In this document: positions 1 to 5,135 of the stretch, one piece after another
How positions within the stretch are numbered: the first letter of the stretch is position 1
Layout: each line of letters starts with the position of its first letter
Position numbers and translations under genes: made by a program
NCBI GenBank assembly: GCA_007119005.1
Contig: SKQM01000061.1
Span: forward strand, 1-5,135
Direction of reading: 5' to 3'
Origin: Thioalkalivibrio sp.
Lineage (GTDB): Bacteria; Pseudomonadota; Gammaproteobacteria; Ectothiorhodospirales; Ectothiorhodospiraceae
DNA length: 5,135 bases
Notes under the pieces: model-generated
What the model saw: only the letters and a program-made list of their open reading frames with translations
Databases searched by the model: none
What the model was told of the DNA's origin: nothing

Positions 1-1189
1 ATACGACCGTGCCCGCGGCAATTTCGTCGGGCCCAAGGATAACCGCGTAGCGGGCACCCGTCCTGTCGGCCTTTTTCATCTGCGCCTTCATACTGCCACC
101 GCCACAGTTCAGCACCAGGTGCAGAGCCGGCAGCTCAGTGCGCAGCCGCTCCGCGAAAGCCAGGGCCTCGGGGCCGGCCCCGGCACCGCCGGGCGCGACG
201 AGGTAGATGTCCGGCCCCGCAGGCTGCTTGGCCACCTCCTGGTCGATCAGCAGCGCCACCAGCCGCTCCAGCCCCATCGCCAGCCCGATTGCCGGGGTGG
301 CACGCCCGCCCAGCTGCTCGACCAGACCGTCGTAGCGACCACCTGCGCAGACCGTGCCCTGGGCGCCGAGTTCGTCGGTGATCCACTCGAACACCGTGTG
401 CGTGTAGTAGTCCAGGCCGCGCACCAGGCGGGGATTGTGCGTGTAGGCGATGTCCAGGCTGTCGAGATGCGCCAGCAGGGTATCGAAGTGCGCGCGGGAC
501 TCCGCGTCCAGATCATCCAGCAGCGTCGGCGCGGCGCGGGCCACTGCAGCAGTGTCGGGGTGCTTGCTGTCCAGAAGGCGCAGCGGGTTCTCGTGGAGCC
601 GGCGCAGTGCCTCGGGGTCCAGCGCATCCCGATGGGACTCGAAATAGGCGATCAGCCGGTCGCGGTAACGCACGCGGCTCGCCGGCGTGCCCAGGGTGTT
701 GATCTCCAGGCGAAGGTTGCGCAGTCCGAGCGTCTTCCAGAGGCGGGCCGTAAAGGCCAGCAGTTCCGCATCGACATCCGGGCCGGGGATTCCGAACACC
801 TCGATGCCGACCTGGTGGAACTGACGGTACCGGCCCTTCTGCGGCCGTTCGTGGCGGAACATCGGCCCCTTGTACCAGAGCCGCTGCACCTGGTTGTGCA
901 GCAGACCATGCTCGATGCCGGCGCGAACGCAGCCGGCGGTGCCTTCCGGCCTGAGGCTGAGCAGATCGCCGTTGCGATCCTCGAACGTGTACATCTCCTT
1001 TTCGACGATGTCGGTGACGTCGCCGATGGAACGCGCGAAGAGTTCCGTGAACTCGACCGCCGGCAGGCGGATCTCCTGGTACCCGTAGGCTTCGAGAAGG
1101 CGGCGGATGCGATCCTCGAGGTCCTGCCAAGCGTGCGCCGCGTCGGGCAGGATGTCGTGCATTCCCCGGATCGACTGAATCGCCTTCAT
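1..1189 (-). CDS. hisS: Histidine--tRNA ligase (HisRS), C-terminus cut by left edge
   Basis: Class II aminoacyl-tRNA synthetase that charges tRNA-His with histidine in the cytoplasm, using ATP. The minus-strand frame from ATG 1189 stays open for 396 complete codons to the edge of the window; I checked it codon by codon over most of its length. Visible are the N-terminal [10 protein letters not shown] block (6-15), class II motif 1 region (about 40-85, with LRPEGT at 79-84), motif 2 ([16 protein letters not shown], 111-126), the histidine-specific HisA motif RGLDYY (257-262), the HisB-type block [13 protein letters not shown] (283-295), motif 3 (GLAMGLERL, 302-310) and the anticodon-binding domain (about 325 on, [13 protein letters not shown]). 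By comparison with the E. coli protein (424 residues) roughly 27 residues are missing beyond the edge. The start is supported by the conserved N-terminus and a weak GGGG Shine-Dalgarno (1195-1198, 5-nt spacer). It lies 43 nt after rodZ with no terminator between, so it is probably co-transcribed with it. Product call is secure. Confidence 0.98.
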   Translation of the reverse strand, partial: MKAIQSIRGMHDILPDAAHAWQDLEDRIRRLLEAYGYQEIRLPAVEFTELFARSIGDVTDIVEKEMYTFEDRNGDLLSLRPEGTAGCVRAGIEHGLLHNQVQRLWYKGPMFRHERPQKGRYRQFHQVGIEVFGIPGPDVDAELLAFTARLWKTLGLRNLRLEINTLGTPASRVRYRDRLIAYFESHRDALDPEALRRLHENPLRLLDSKHPDTAAVARAAPTLLDDLDAESRAHFDTLLAHLDSLDIAYTHNPRLVRGLDYYTHTVFEWITDELGAQGTVCAGGRYDGLVEQLGGRATPAIGLAMGLERLVALLIDQEVAKQPAGPDIYLVAPGGAGAGPEALAFAERLRTELPALHLVLNCGGGSMKAQMKKADRTGARYAVILGPDEIAAGTVV

Positions 1190-1232
1190 GCCGACCCCGC
1201 CAAGCCGGCGCCGCAGATCCGCGACGGGCGCA

Positions 1233-2678
1233 TCAGTCGGCGCCCAGACTGAATCGGGCCGTGCGATCCTCGCGCGTGTGCGGTTCCAGCGCGACAGGGC
1301 GGCCGTCCCGGCTCAGCCGCACCGCGGGGGCATTGCCGAGGATGATCCGCGCAGGCATTTCCACCACGACACTGCGCTCGTCGCCCGCGTGGAAGATGCC
1401 GCGCAGCGCCACCCGATCCGAGGCCGAACGCAACTCGATCCAGGACGTTCCTTCGAAGGCAAGACTCAACGCGGCTCTCTCTCCGGTCACCGCTTCGGCG
1501 GGGCGCGGGGCCGGAGCCGGAGCTGCAGAGATGGACGCAGCCTCCAGCGCTGACCGCGGCGCCGGAGTCGGAGCCGGGGCTGCCATGATGGACGGAGCCT
1601 CCAGCGCTGCCGACCGTTCCGGCTCGGGGATCACTCCGGGTCGAGGTTCGGGGGGTTCAGCCAGCGGGGGCTCAGGTGAAGCCGTAGTCGTGACGGCCGC
1701 CGGCGCGGCGGGCTCGGTGACCGCGGATTCCCGCCGCGCCGGCGCAGGATCGGGTTCGTCGGCGGCGACGGCCGGCTCCACCGGTGGAGCCGGCCATTCG
1801 GGTTCCGGCAGCAGGGCTTCCGGCTCGACGGATTCTTCGGCGTCGAACTCCAGCGCCTCGCCCGAGGGCCCGGCAGGCTCCACGCCGGGCAGCCACTGCA
1901 ACTCCTCCGCGGCTTCCGGGCCAGGCACCCAGAGGAGTTCCTCCGCTGGCTCCGACGCCGGATCGGATGCCGGATCGGATTCAGGCGCAGCCCTTCGGAA
2001 GCGCTGAGCCGTGTCGCTGACCCAGCCCGTCAGGCCGGCCAGCGGGTTCGCCCCGTCGCCCTCGGTCCAGGCATAGACGCCCAGCCCAACGGCCGAAGCC
2101 AGGATGGCCCCGACCATCAGGCCCCAGATTCCGCGGCTCAGCCCCCAGCGGGTGGACGTCTGCTGCACCGTGGCCTTGAGAACGGGTTCCGAGAAGCCCA
2201 GCCCCTCGTAGGCACGTATCCAGCCATCGGCGTCGCCCTCGAGTTCCCGCGCGACCGCCCGGAGGTAGCCGCGCACGTAAGCCGGAGGCATCGAGTTAAA
2301 GCGATTGGACTCGAGGTCCTCGATGATCCTGCGGGACAGGCGTGTGCGCGCCGCGAGATCGGCGGTGTCGAGCCCGAGCCTCTCGCGGGCGAAGCGCATC
2401 GCGGCCCCGGGGTGTCCGGGGGCGGACTCGTCGAATTCGACCGGCGCGGACTGCGTGCGGCTGGTGAGGCTGCTGACGACCGATATCGCCGGCCCGGGCT
2501 CCACGCTGTCCTCACGGCGCCCGCGCCGCCGGGGTTCCTTGGCGGGGTCAGCCTTCGGGTCGGCCTCATCCCCTCGGGACGCGGGGCCGCCATTGCGCAG
2601 CCCCAGCGGCAGACTGGAGACTTCGTCCAGATCGTCGAGCCGCCCGAAGACGGGATCCTTGTCCTTGCGTTCAGCCAC
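1233..2678 (-). CDS. rodZ: RodZ-type cytoskeletal/cell-shape membrane protein
   Basis: Single-pass inner-membrane protein that in studied bacteria binds MreB in the cytoplasm and couples it to the elongation machinery. The 481-residue protein shows the family's full order: a cytoplasmic Xre-like HTH (about 90-160, with RERLGL and the diagnostic [13 protein letters not shown] at 134-146), one membrane helix (about 184-204, [21 protein letters not shown]) preceded by Arg residues as expected for N-in topology, a Pro/Ala/Glu-rich periplasmic linker (about 230-400) and the C-terminal RodZ domain (DUF4115, about 402-480). It is longer than E. coli RodZ (337 residues) because of about 70 extra charged, probably disordered residues before the HTH and the repeat-bearing linker. 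The start is GTG at 2678, overlapping the pilW stop by 8 nt, with GGAG at 2686-2689 and a 7-nt spacer. A second GTG at 2504 (residue 59, GAGG 5 nt upstream) would give a shorter N-terminus; I prefer 2678. The gene ends 43 nt before hisS. Confidence 0.95.
   Translation of the reverse strand: MAERKDKDPVFGRLDDLDEVSSLPLGLRNGGPASRGDEADPKADPAKEPRRRGRREDSVEPGPAISVVSSLTSRTQSAPVEFDESAPGHPGAAMRFARERLGLDTADLAARTRLSRRIIEDLESNRFNSMPPAYVRGYLRAVARELEGDADGWIRAYEGLGFSEPVLKATVQQTSTRWGLSRGIWGLMVGAILASAVGLGVYAWTEGDGANPLAGLTGWVSDTAQRFRRAAPESDPASDPASEPAEELLWVPGPEAAEELQWLPGVEPAGPSGEALEFDAEESVEPEALLPEPEWPAPPVEPAVAADEPDPAPARRESAVTEPAAPAAVTTTASPEPPLAEPPEPRPGVIPEPERSAALEAPSIMAAPAPTPAPRSALEAASISAAPAPAPRPAEAVTGERAALSLAFEGTSWIELRSASDRVALRGIFHAGDERSVVVEMPARIILGNAPAVRLSRDGRPVALEPHTREDRTARFSLGAD
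1510..1613. repeat. Imperfect tandem duplication inside rodZ linker (57-bp period)
   Basis: Two neighbouring segments are clearly related. The best-conserved core, 22 bp at 1530-1551, recurs at 1587-1608 with a single mismatch, an offset of 57 bp or exactly 19 codons. In the protein this gives two copies of a segment beginning RSA(A)LEA and running into an Ala-Pro-rich tail (about residues 356-392). The frame is kept, so the repeat lengthens the periplasmic linker just before the C-terminal RodZ domain. Confidence 0.85.
1885..1951. repeat. Imperfect 31-bp direct repeat inside rodZ linker
   Basis: Segments 1885-1915 and 1921-1951 (36-bp offset, 12 codons) encode two similar peptides, [11 protein letters not shown] and [11 protein letters not shown] (about residues 246-267). 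DNA identity is moderate but the protein pattern of acidic pair, Trp, Pro-Gly is clear. They lie soon after the membrane helix, at the start of the periplasmic linker. The Trp residues stand out in an otherwise Pro/Ala/Glu-rich, probably disordered stretch. Confidence 0.7.
1957..1980. repeat. Perfect tandem repeat, 2 x 12 bp, inside rodZ
   Basis: The unit gccggatcggat occurs twice head to tail (1957-1968 and 1969-1980). On the coding strand it encodes the SDPASDPA part of the linker (about residues 234-241), with a further degenerate SEPA following in the protein. Being a multiple of three, gain or loss of a unit keeps the frame, so copy number could vary between strains. Confidence 0.9.
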
Positions 2679-3486
2679 GGGCCTGCTCCAGGCGCCGGAG
2701 TTCGGCGGCCTCCTCGCTCTCGGGGAAATCGCGCTTCAACCGTTCCGCACAGCGGTGTGCATCCAGGCCGTTTCCGAGTTGCGTCTCCGCCTTGTAACAA
2801 AGCAGGAGCGATTCCGGCGCCACCACCCCCAAAGCGCTGAGTCGGGACAGGAAGGCCCTCGTCTGGAACGGCCGCCCATCCGCGTAGGTCAGGCGGGCCA
2901 TTTCGAAGAGCGCGTCCGGATACCGGGGTTCGATCTGCAGCGCTTCACGCATCCTGCGCTCGGCCCGCTCGGTTTCGCCCAGATTGAGGTCACAGAGCCC
3001 GGCGCTCAGCAACGCGACGTGTCGCGCGGCATACGACGGGTTCGCAATCGCCTTGGCCAGGAGCACCTGCCCTTCGGCCATCTTGCCCTGACGGCAGAGC
3101 AGGTCCCCCAGGTTGGTCTGGACATAGGGATTGTTCGGCTCGAGGGACAGCGCTATCCGGTAGTGCTCGATCGCGGCGTCGATCGAACCCTGCCTTTCGC
3201 GCAGCGACGCCATTCCCAGGTGGGCCATGGCAAGCCGGGGATTGAACTGGATCGCACGATCCAGCGCGCGCTGGGCCTGAGCCAGATCATTCTGCCGCAG
3301 GTAACTGATCCCCAGTTCAGCGTTGACCTCCGCTGCGCGTCTCTGATCCGCGGTGGCCTGCGGCTGAATCCCCGCACACCCGGCGAGCAGACTGGCCACG
3401 AAGAGCCAGAACCCGACGAGAACTGCAGTCCGGCCGAGGCCAAGGCCCCTAGACAGGCTCAGGGCGAACGCTGTCGCCTGGCTCAT
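2671..3486 (-). CDS. pilW: Type IV pilus biogenesis TPR lipoprotein PilW/PilF
   Basis: Outer-membrane lipoprotein pilotin that in Pseudomonas (PilF) and Neisseria (PilW) is needed for localisation, assembly or stability of the PilQ secretin. From ATG 3486 the protein has 271 residues. It opens with a lipoprotein signal peptide: hydrophobic run AVLVGFWLFVASLLAGC with lipobox LAGC and lipidated Cys37. The rest is stacked TPR units, about 52-85, 86-119, 120-153, 155-190 and degenerate ones after that, with typical turns such as FNPRLAMAHLGMA and LEPNNPYVQTNLG. Length fits PilF (252 in P. aeruginosa), and its place between rlmN and rodZ is the usual pilF locus. The frame is open back to an ATG at 3606 that overlaps the rlmN stop as ATGA, but that start would put 76 residues before the lipid Cys, too long for a normal signal peptide. 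No good Shine-Dalgarno is visible before 3486. The 3' end overlaps rodZ by 8 nt. Confidence 0.92.
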   Translation of the reverse strand: MSQATAFALSLSRGLGLGRTAVLVGFWLFVASLLAGCAGIQPQATADQRRAAEVNAELGISYLRQNDLAQAQRALDRAIQFNPRLAMAHLGMASLRERQGSIDAAIEHYRIALSLEPNNPYVQTNLGDLLCRQGKMAEGQVLLAKAIANPSYAARHVALLSAGLCDLNLGETERAERRMREALQIEPRYPDALFEMARLTYADGRPFQTRAFLSRLSALGVVAPESLLLCYKAETQLGNGLDAHRCAERLKRDFPESEEAAELRRLEQARG

Positions 3487-3602
3487 TGCCGAGTCGCTGA
3501 GTCGAACATCGCGATCGCAGATTCCGTCAGCGCCCAGCCTGCCCGACGACGAACGGATCGAAGGGCTCGGCACGTGCCCGGTCCACGCTGCACCAGCGAT
3601 GC
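3487..3602 (-). other. rlmN-pilW spacer, open in the pilW frame
   Basis: These 116 nt separate the rlmN stop from the preferred pilW start. They have no stop codon in the pilW frame, so an N-terminally extended pilW from ATG 3606 is formally possible. The 40 residues encoded (beginning [10 protein letters not shown]) show no domain I recognise. No clear promoter or terminator is visible. A 9-codon frame (ATG 3509 to TGA 3483) overlaps the pilW ATG by 4 nt. Confidence 0.5.
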
Positions 3603-4736
3603 TCATGCGGTGGCCCCGAGCCGCACGGGAAGTTCCGCGTGCAGGCGGATCATGCGTGCCGGGCGATTGCTACGGTCGCTGACCTGGCCGACCAGCTGTC
3701 CACAGGCGGCGTCGATGTCGTCACCACGGGTGCGCCGGACGATGGTCACGAAACCCGCGTCCGCGAGCAGACGCTCGAATGCCCGCACCGCGGTCATCGA
3801 GGGCCGCACGAACGGTGAGCCGGGAAACGGATTGAATGGAATCAGGTTGATCTTGCAGGGAATCTCCTGCAGCAGCTCGATCAATTGCCGCGCGTGCTCG
3901 GGCTGATCATTGATCCCCGCCAGCAGCACGTACTCGAACGTCACACGCTGGTGATGGCCGCCGTCCCGGGTGTACCGGCGACAGGCGTCGAGCAGTTGGC
4001 GGATCGGGTATTTCCGGTTGACCGGGACCAGGCGATCACGCAGGGCGTCGTTCGGCGCGTGCAGGCTGACCGCCAGCGCCACGTCGGTCACTTCGCCCAG
4101 ACGGTCCAGCGCCGGCACCAGTCCGGAGGTGCTGACGGTCACCCGCCGCTTGCTCAACCCGTAGGCGTTGTCGTCCAGCATGAGGTCGATGGCGTCCACC
4201 AGCGCATCGAAATTCGCGAGCGGCTCTCCCATGCCCATGAAGACCACGTTGGTCACGGCCCGCGACCGGCCCTCCGGCACCGGCAGCCGGCTGTTGGCCA
4301 GCCAGATCTGACCGATGATCTCGTGGGCGGTGAGGTTGCGGTTGAAACCCTGCTGGGCGGTCGAACAGAAGGTGCAGTCGAGCGCGCAGCCGACCTGGGA
4401 GGACACACAGAGCGTGCCACGATCGTCTTCGGGGATGAACACCGTCTCGATCGCATTGCCGTCCGCGAGGCGCATCACCCACTTCACCGTGCCATCGTCC
4501 GAGCCGCGTTCCAGCGCGATTTCGGGCAACTCGACGGTCGCCAGATCCGCGAGGCGCTGCCTCAGGGACTTGGACAGGTCGGTCATCGCACCGAAGTCGG
4601 TCACACCGCGCTGATGAATCCACTTGACGATCTGGGTGGCGCGAAAACCACGCTCGCCCCAGCGCTCAAATTGCTCCGCCAATCGCGGGCGGGGCATTCC
4701 AAGGAGATTCAATGGATTGGCGGGGGTTGCTGACAT
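3603..4736 (-). CDS. rlmN: Dual-specificity 23S rRNA/tRNA (adenine-C2) methyltransferase RlmN
   Basis: Radical SAM enzyme that makes 2-methyladenosine at A2503 of 23S rRNA and at A37 of some tRNAs, acting in the cytoplasm. The 377-residue protein is full length (E. coli 384). The CxxxCxxC iron-sulfur motif is intact (GCALDCTFC, Cys117, Cys121, Cys124), followed by [11 protein letters not shown]. The two cysteines of the methyl-transfer mechanism are present: Cys110 in TLCVSSQVG (E. coli Cys118) and Cys345 in DIDAACGQL (E. coli Cys355). The SAM-binding GMGEPL lies at 168-173, and [12 protein letters not shown] (194-205) and [13 protein letters not shown] (294-306) are hallmark blocks. The N-terminal LNLLG lines up with the family start, and an in-frame TAA lies seven codons upstream of ATG 4736. 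The ribosome site is weak (AAGAAG just upstream). No sign of Cfr-type divergence: it is an ordinary RlmN. Confidence 0.98.
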   Translation of the reverse strand: MSATPANPLNLLGMPRPRLAEQFERWGERGFRATQIVKWIHQRGVTDFGAMTDLSKSLRQRLADLATVELPEIALERGSDDGTVKWVMRLADGNAIETVFIPEDDRGTLCVSSQVGCALDCTFCSTAQQGFNRNLTAHEIIGQIWLANSRLPVPEGRSRAVTNVVFMGMGEPLANFDALVDAIDLMLDDNAYGLSKRRVTVSTSGLVPALDRLGEVTDVALAVSLHAPNDALRDRLVPVNRKYPIRQLLDACRRYTRDGGHHQRVTFEYVLLAGINDQPEHARQLIELLQEIPCKINLIPFNPFPGSPFVRPSMTAVRAFERLLADAGFVTIVRRTRGDDIDAACGQLVGQVSDRSNRPARMIRLHAELPVRLGATA

Positions 4737-4737
4737 G

Positions 4738-4824
4738 GCTTCTTTTGTGGACCCTTAATTCCCTTAGTTTAATGCACCGGAAGCGCAAGCGCATTCAGGC
4801 GACCGACACCGCGGGGGTCCTGCG
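4738..4824 (-). promoter_or_regulatory. AT-rich rlmN leader, probable promoter region
   Basis: The stretch 4741-4775 has only 13 G/C out of 35 bases, in sharp contrast to the GC-rich genes on both sides, as expected of a promoter or leader. Reading toward rlmN, TAAACT (4766-4771) is a possible -10 box with 4 of 6 consensus matches, but I see no good -35 at 16-18 bp, so the exact promoter is not fixed. It lies between the hairpins that follow ndk and the rlmN start, so rlmN could be transcribed independently of ndk. Confidence 0.35.
4752..4769. repeat. Tandem 9-bp repeat in the rlmN leader
   Basis: The 9-mers cccttaatt (4752-4760) and cccttagtt (4761-4769) are head to tail and differ at one base. 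On the transcribed sense they read AACTAAGGG AATTAAGGG. Sitting between the possible -10 and the rlmN start, they could be an operator or simply sequence drift; function is not shown. Confidence 0.5.
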
Positions 4825-4861
4825 CGTCCGTGCAGCCCCGGTCACCCAGGCTGCACGGACG
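4825..4861. repeat. Perfect inverted repeat, 13-bp arms, 11-nt loop (hairpin 2)
   Basis: Left arm cgtccgtgcagcc (4825-4837) is the exact reverse complement of ggctgcacggacg (4849-4861), with loop 4838-4848. In RNA either strand gives a stable GC-rich hairpin. Neither side carries a T-run, so it is not a classical intrinsic terminator. It lies 5 bp from the second inverted repeat at 4867-4893. Confidence 0.85.
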
Positions 4862-4866
4862 GGCCG

Positions 4867-4893
4867 GGAATCCCGGGTTCCGCCCGGGATTCC
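4867..4893. repeat. Perfect inverted repeat, 11-bp arms, 5-nt loop, just after ndk (hairpin 1)
   Basis: Arms ggaatcccggg (4867-4877) and cccgggattcc (4883-4893) are exact reverse complements around the loop ttccg. The structure starts 9 nt after the ndk stop. On the plus strand it is followed by TTTT (4894-4897), giving a short intrinsic-terminator shape that faces against the genes. In the ndk direction there is no U-run after the stem, so for ndk it may be a 3' end stabiliser, a processing site or a weak terminator. Confidence 0.85.
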
Positions 4894-4902
4894 TTTTAAC
4901 CT

Positions 4903-5135
4903 CTACCGGGTACGCGGGCAAATCCCGTCGTCGCCGAAGAAGAAGGCAATCTCCGTTTTCGCCGTATCGGGACCGTCCGAACCGTGCACCGCGTTCTCGT
5001 CGATGCTGGCCGCAAAGTCGGCGCGGATGGTACCCGGCGCGGCTTCCTTCGGATTGGTCGCACCCATGATCTCGCGGTGCCGCGCGATCGCATTGTCGCC
5101 TTCCAGCACCTGAACCATCACCGGCCCGGACATCA
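4903..5135 (-). CDS. ndk: Nucleoside diphosphate kinase, C-terminal half (5' end beyond right edge)
   Basis: Transfers the gamma phosphate between nucleoside triphosphates and diphosphates through a phospho-histidine, balancing cytoplasmic (d)NTP pools. Only the last 77 or so codons are present (E. coli protein 143 residues). The visible part starts at the conserved [12 protein letters not shown] segment and contains ATNP and the active-site block NAVHGSDG, with the phosphorylated His at 5016-5014-region codon (50th residue counted from the Met at 5133), then [16 protein letters not shown] and a TAG stop at 4903-4905. The Met at 5133 is internal: in relatives this segment lies past the middle of the protein, and the frame continues off the edge. 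It is followed by two hairpins and 166 nt before rlmN. Ndk upstream of rlmN is also the arrangement in Pseudomonas. No missing active-site residue in the part seen. Confidence 0.97.
   Translation of the reverse strand, partial: MSGPVMVQVLEGDNAIARHREIMGATNPKEAAPGTIRADFAASIDENAVHGSDGPDTAKTEIAFFFGDDGICPRTR

Noticed and set aside
1190..1232. Terminator between rodZ and hisS
   Set aside because: The GC-rich 43 nt contain only short self-complementary bits (ggcgcc) and no T-run on the coding strand.
119..1252. Plus-strand open frame (377 codons) opposite hisS
   Set aside because: It is the antisense shadow of a fully conserved hisS; the Arg/Gln/Val/Ala-rich product has no family features.
1261..2007. 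Plus-strand Gly/Ser/Ala-rich open frame opposite the rodZ linker
   Set aside because: The composition is just the mirror of the Pro/Ala/Glu codons of the RodZ linker; it resembles a low-complexity surface protein only superficially.
3511..3518. Palindrome gcgatcgc in the rlmN-pilW spacer
   Set aside because: A single 8-bp palindrome in GC-rich DNA is expected by chance; no second copy nearby to suggest an operator.
2305..3906. Long plus-strand open frame (533 codons) opposite rodZ, pilW and rlmN
   Set aside because: It runs antisense across three well-supported genes, has low-complexity Arg/Ser/Gly-rich segments and no recognisable domain. High GC content makes such stop-free antisense frames common.
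3885..4733. Plus-strand open frame (282 codons) opposite rlmN
   Set aside because: Antisense shadow of rlmN; the His/Gln/Arg-rich product has no known domain.
4825..4893. CRISPR-like or tRNA-like element in the hairpin pair
   Set aside because: The two hairpins differ in sequence, there are no spacers, and no cloverleaf or T-loop motif can be found.
4712..5113. Plus-strand open frame across the ndk-rlmN gap
   Set aside because: It overlaps ndk in antisense and passes through both hairpins; no coding features and no ribosome site of note.

Overview
The window is a stretch of GC-rich bacterial chromosome in which every convincing gene lies on the minus strand. Read in the direction of transcription (from high to low coordinates) the order is ndk (3' part only) - rlmN - pilW/pilF - rodZ - hisS (nearly complete, cut by the left edge). 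This is the well-known gammaproteobacterial housekeeping cluster around rlmN, pilF, rodZ and hisS. Gene order and protein similarity point to a high-GC gammaproteobacterium that probably has type IV pili and a MreB-based rod-shape system. I cannot name the genus.

Layout: 5135-4903 holds the C-terminal half of nucleoside diphosphate kinase. 4902-4737 is a 166-nt gap with two perfect hairpins (11-bp and 13-bp stems) followed by an AT-rich leader that probably carries the rlmN promoter. 4736-3603 is rlmN, with all catalytic cysteines present. 3602-3487 is a short spacer that is also open in the pilW frame. 3486-2671 is the TPR lipoprotein PilW/PilF. 2678-1233 is rodZ, which starts on GTG inside the end of pilW (8-nt overlap) and has an unusually long N-terminal extension and a repeat-rich Pro/Ala/Glu periplasmic linker. 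1189 to the left edge is hisS, 43 nt after rodZ. The tight spacing from rlmN to hisS suggests one transcript.

The genes serve unrelated core functions: nucleotide balance (ndk), rRNA/tRNA methylation and decoding accuracy (rlmN), pilus secretin assembly (pilW), cell shape (rodZ) and tRNA charging (hisS). The main departure from the textbook order is that ispG (gcpE), normally between rodZ and hisS, is absent here. The rest is ordinary core genome. I found no mobile element, CRISPR array, RNA gene or new defence-like system. The observations worth a second look are the missing ispG, the paired hairpins after ndk, the repeat-expanded RodZ and the uncertain pilW start.
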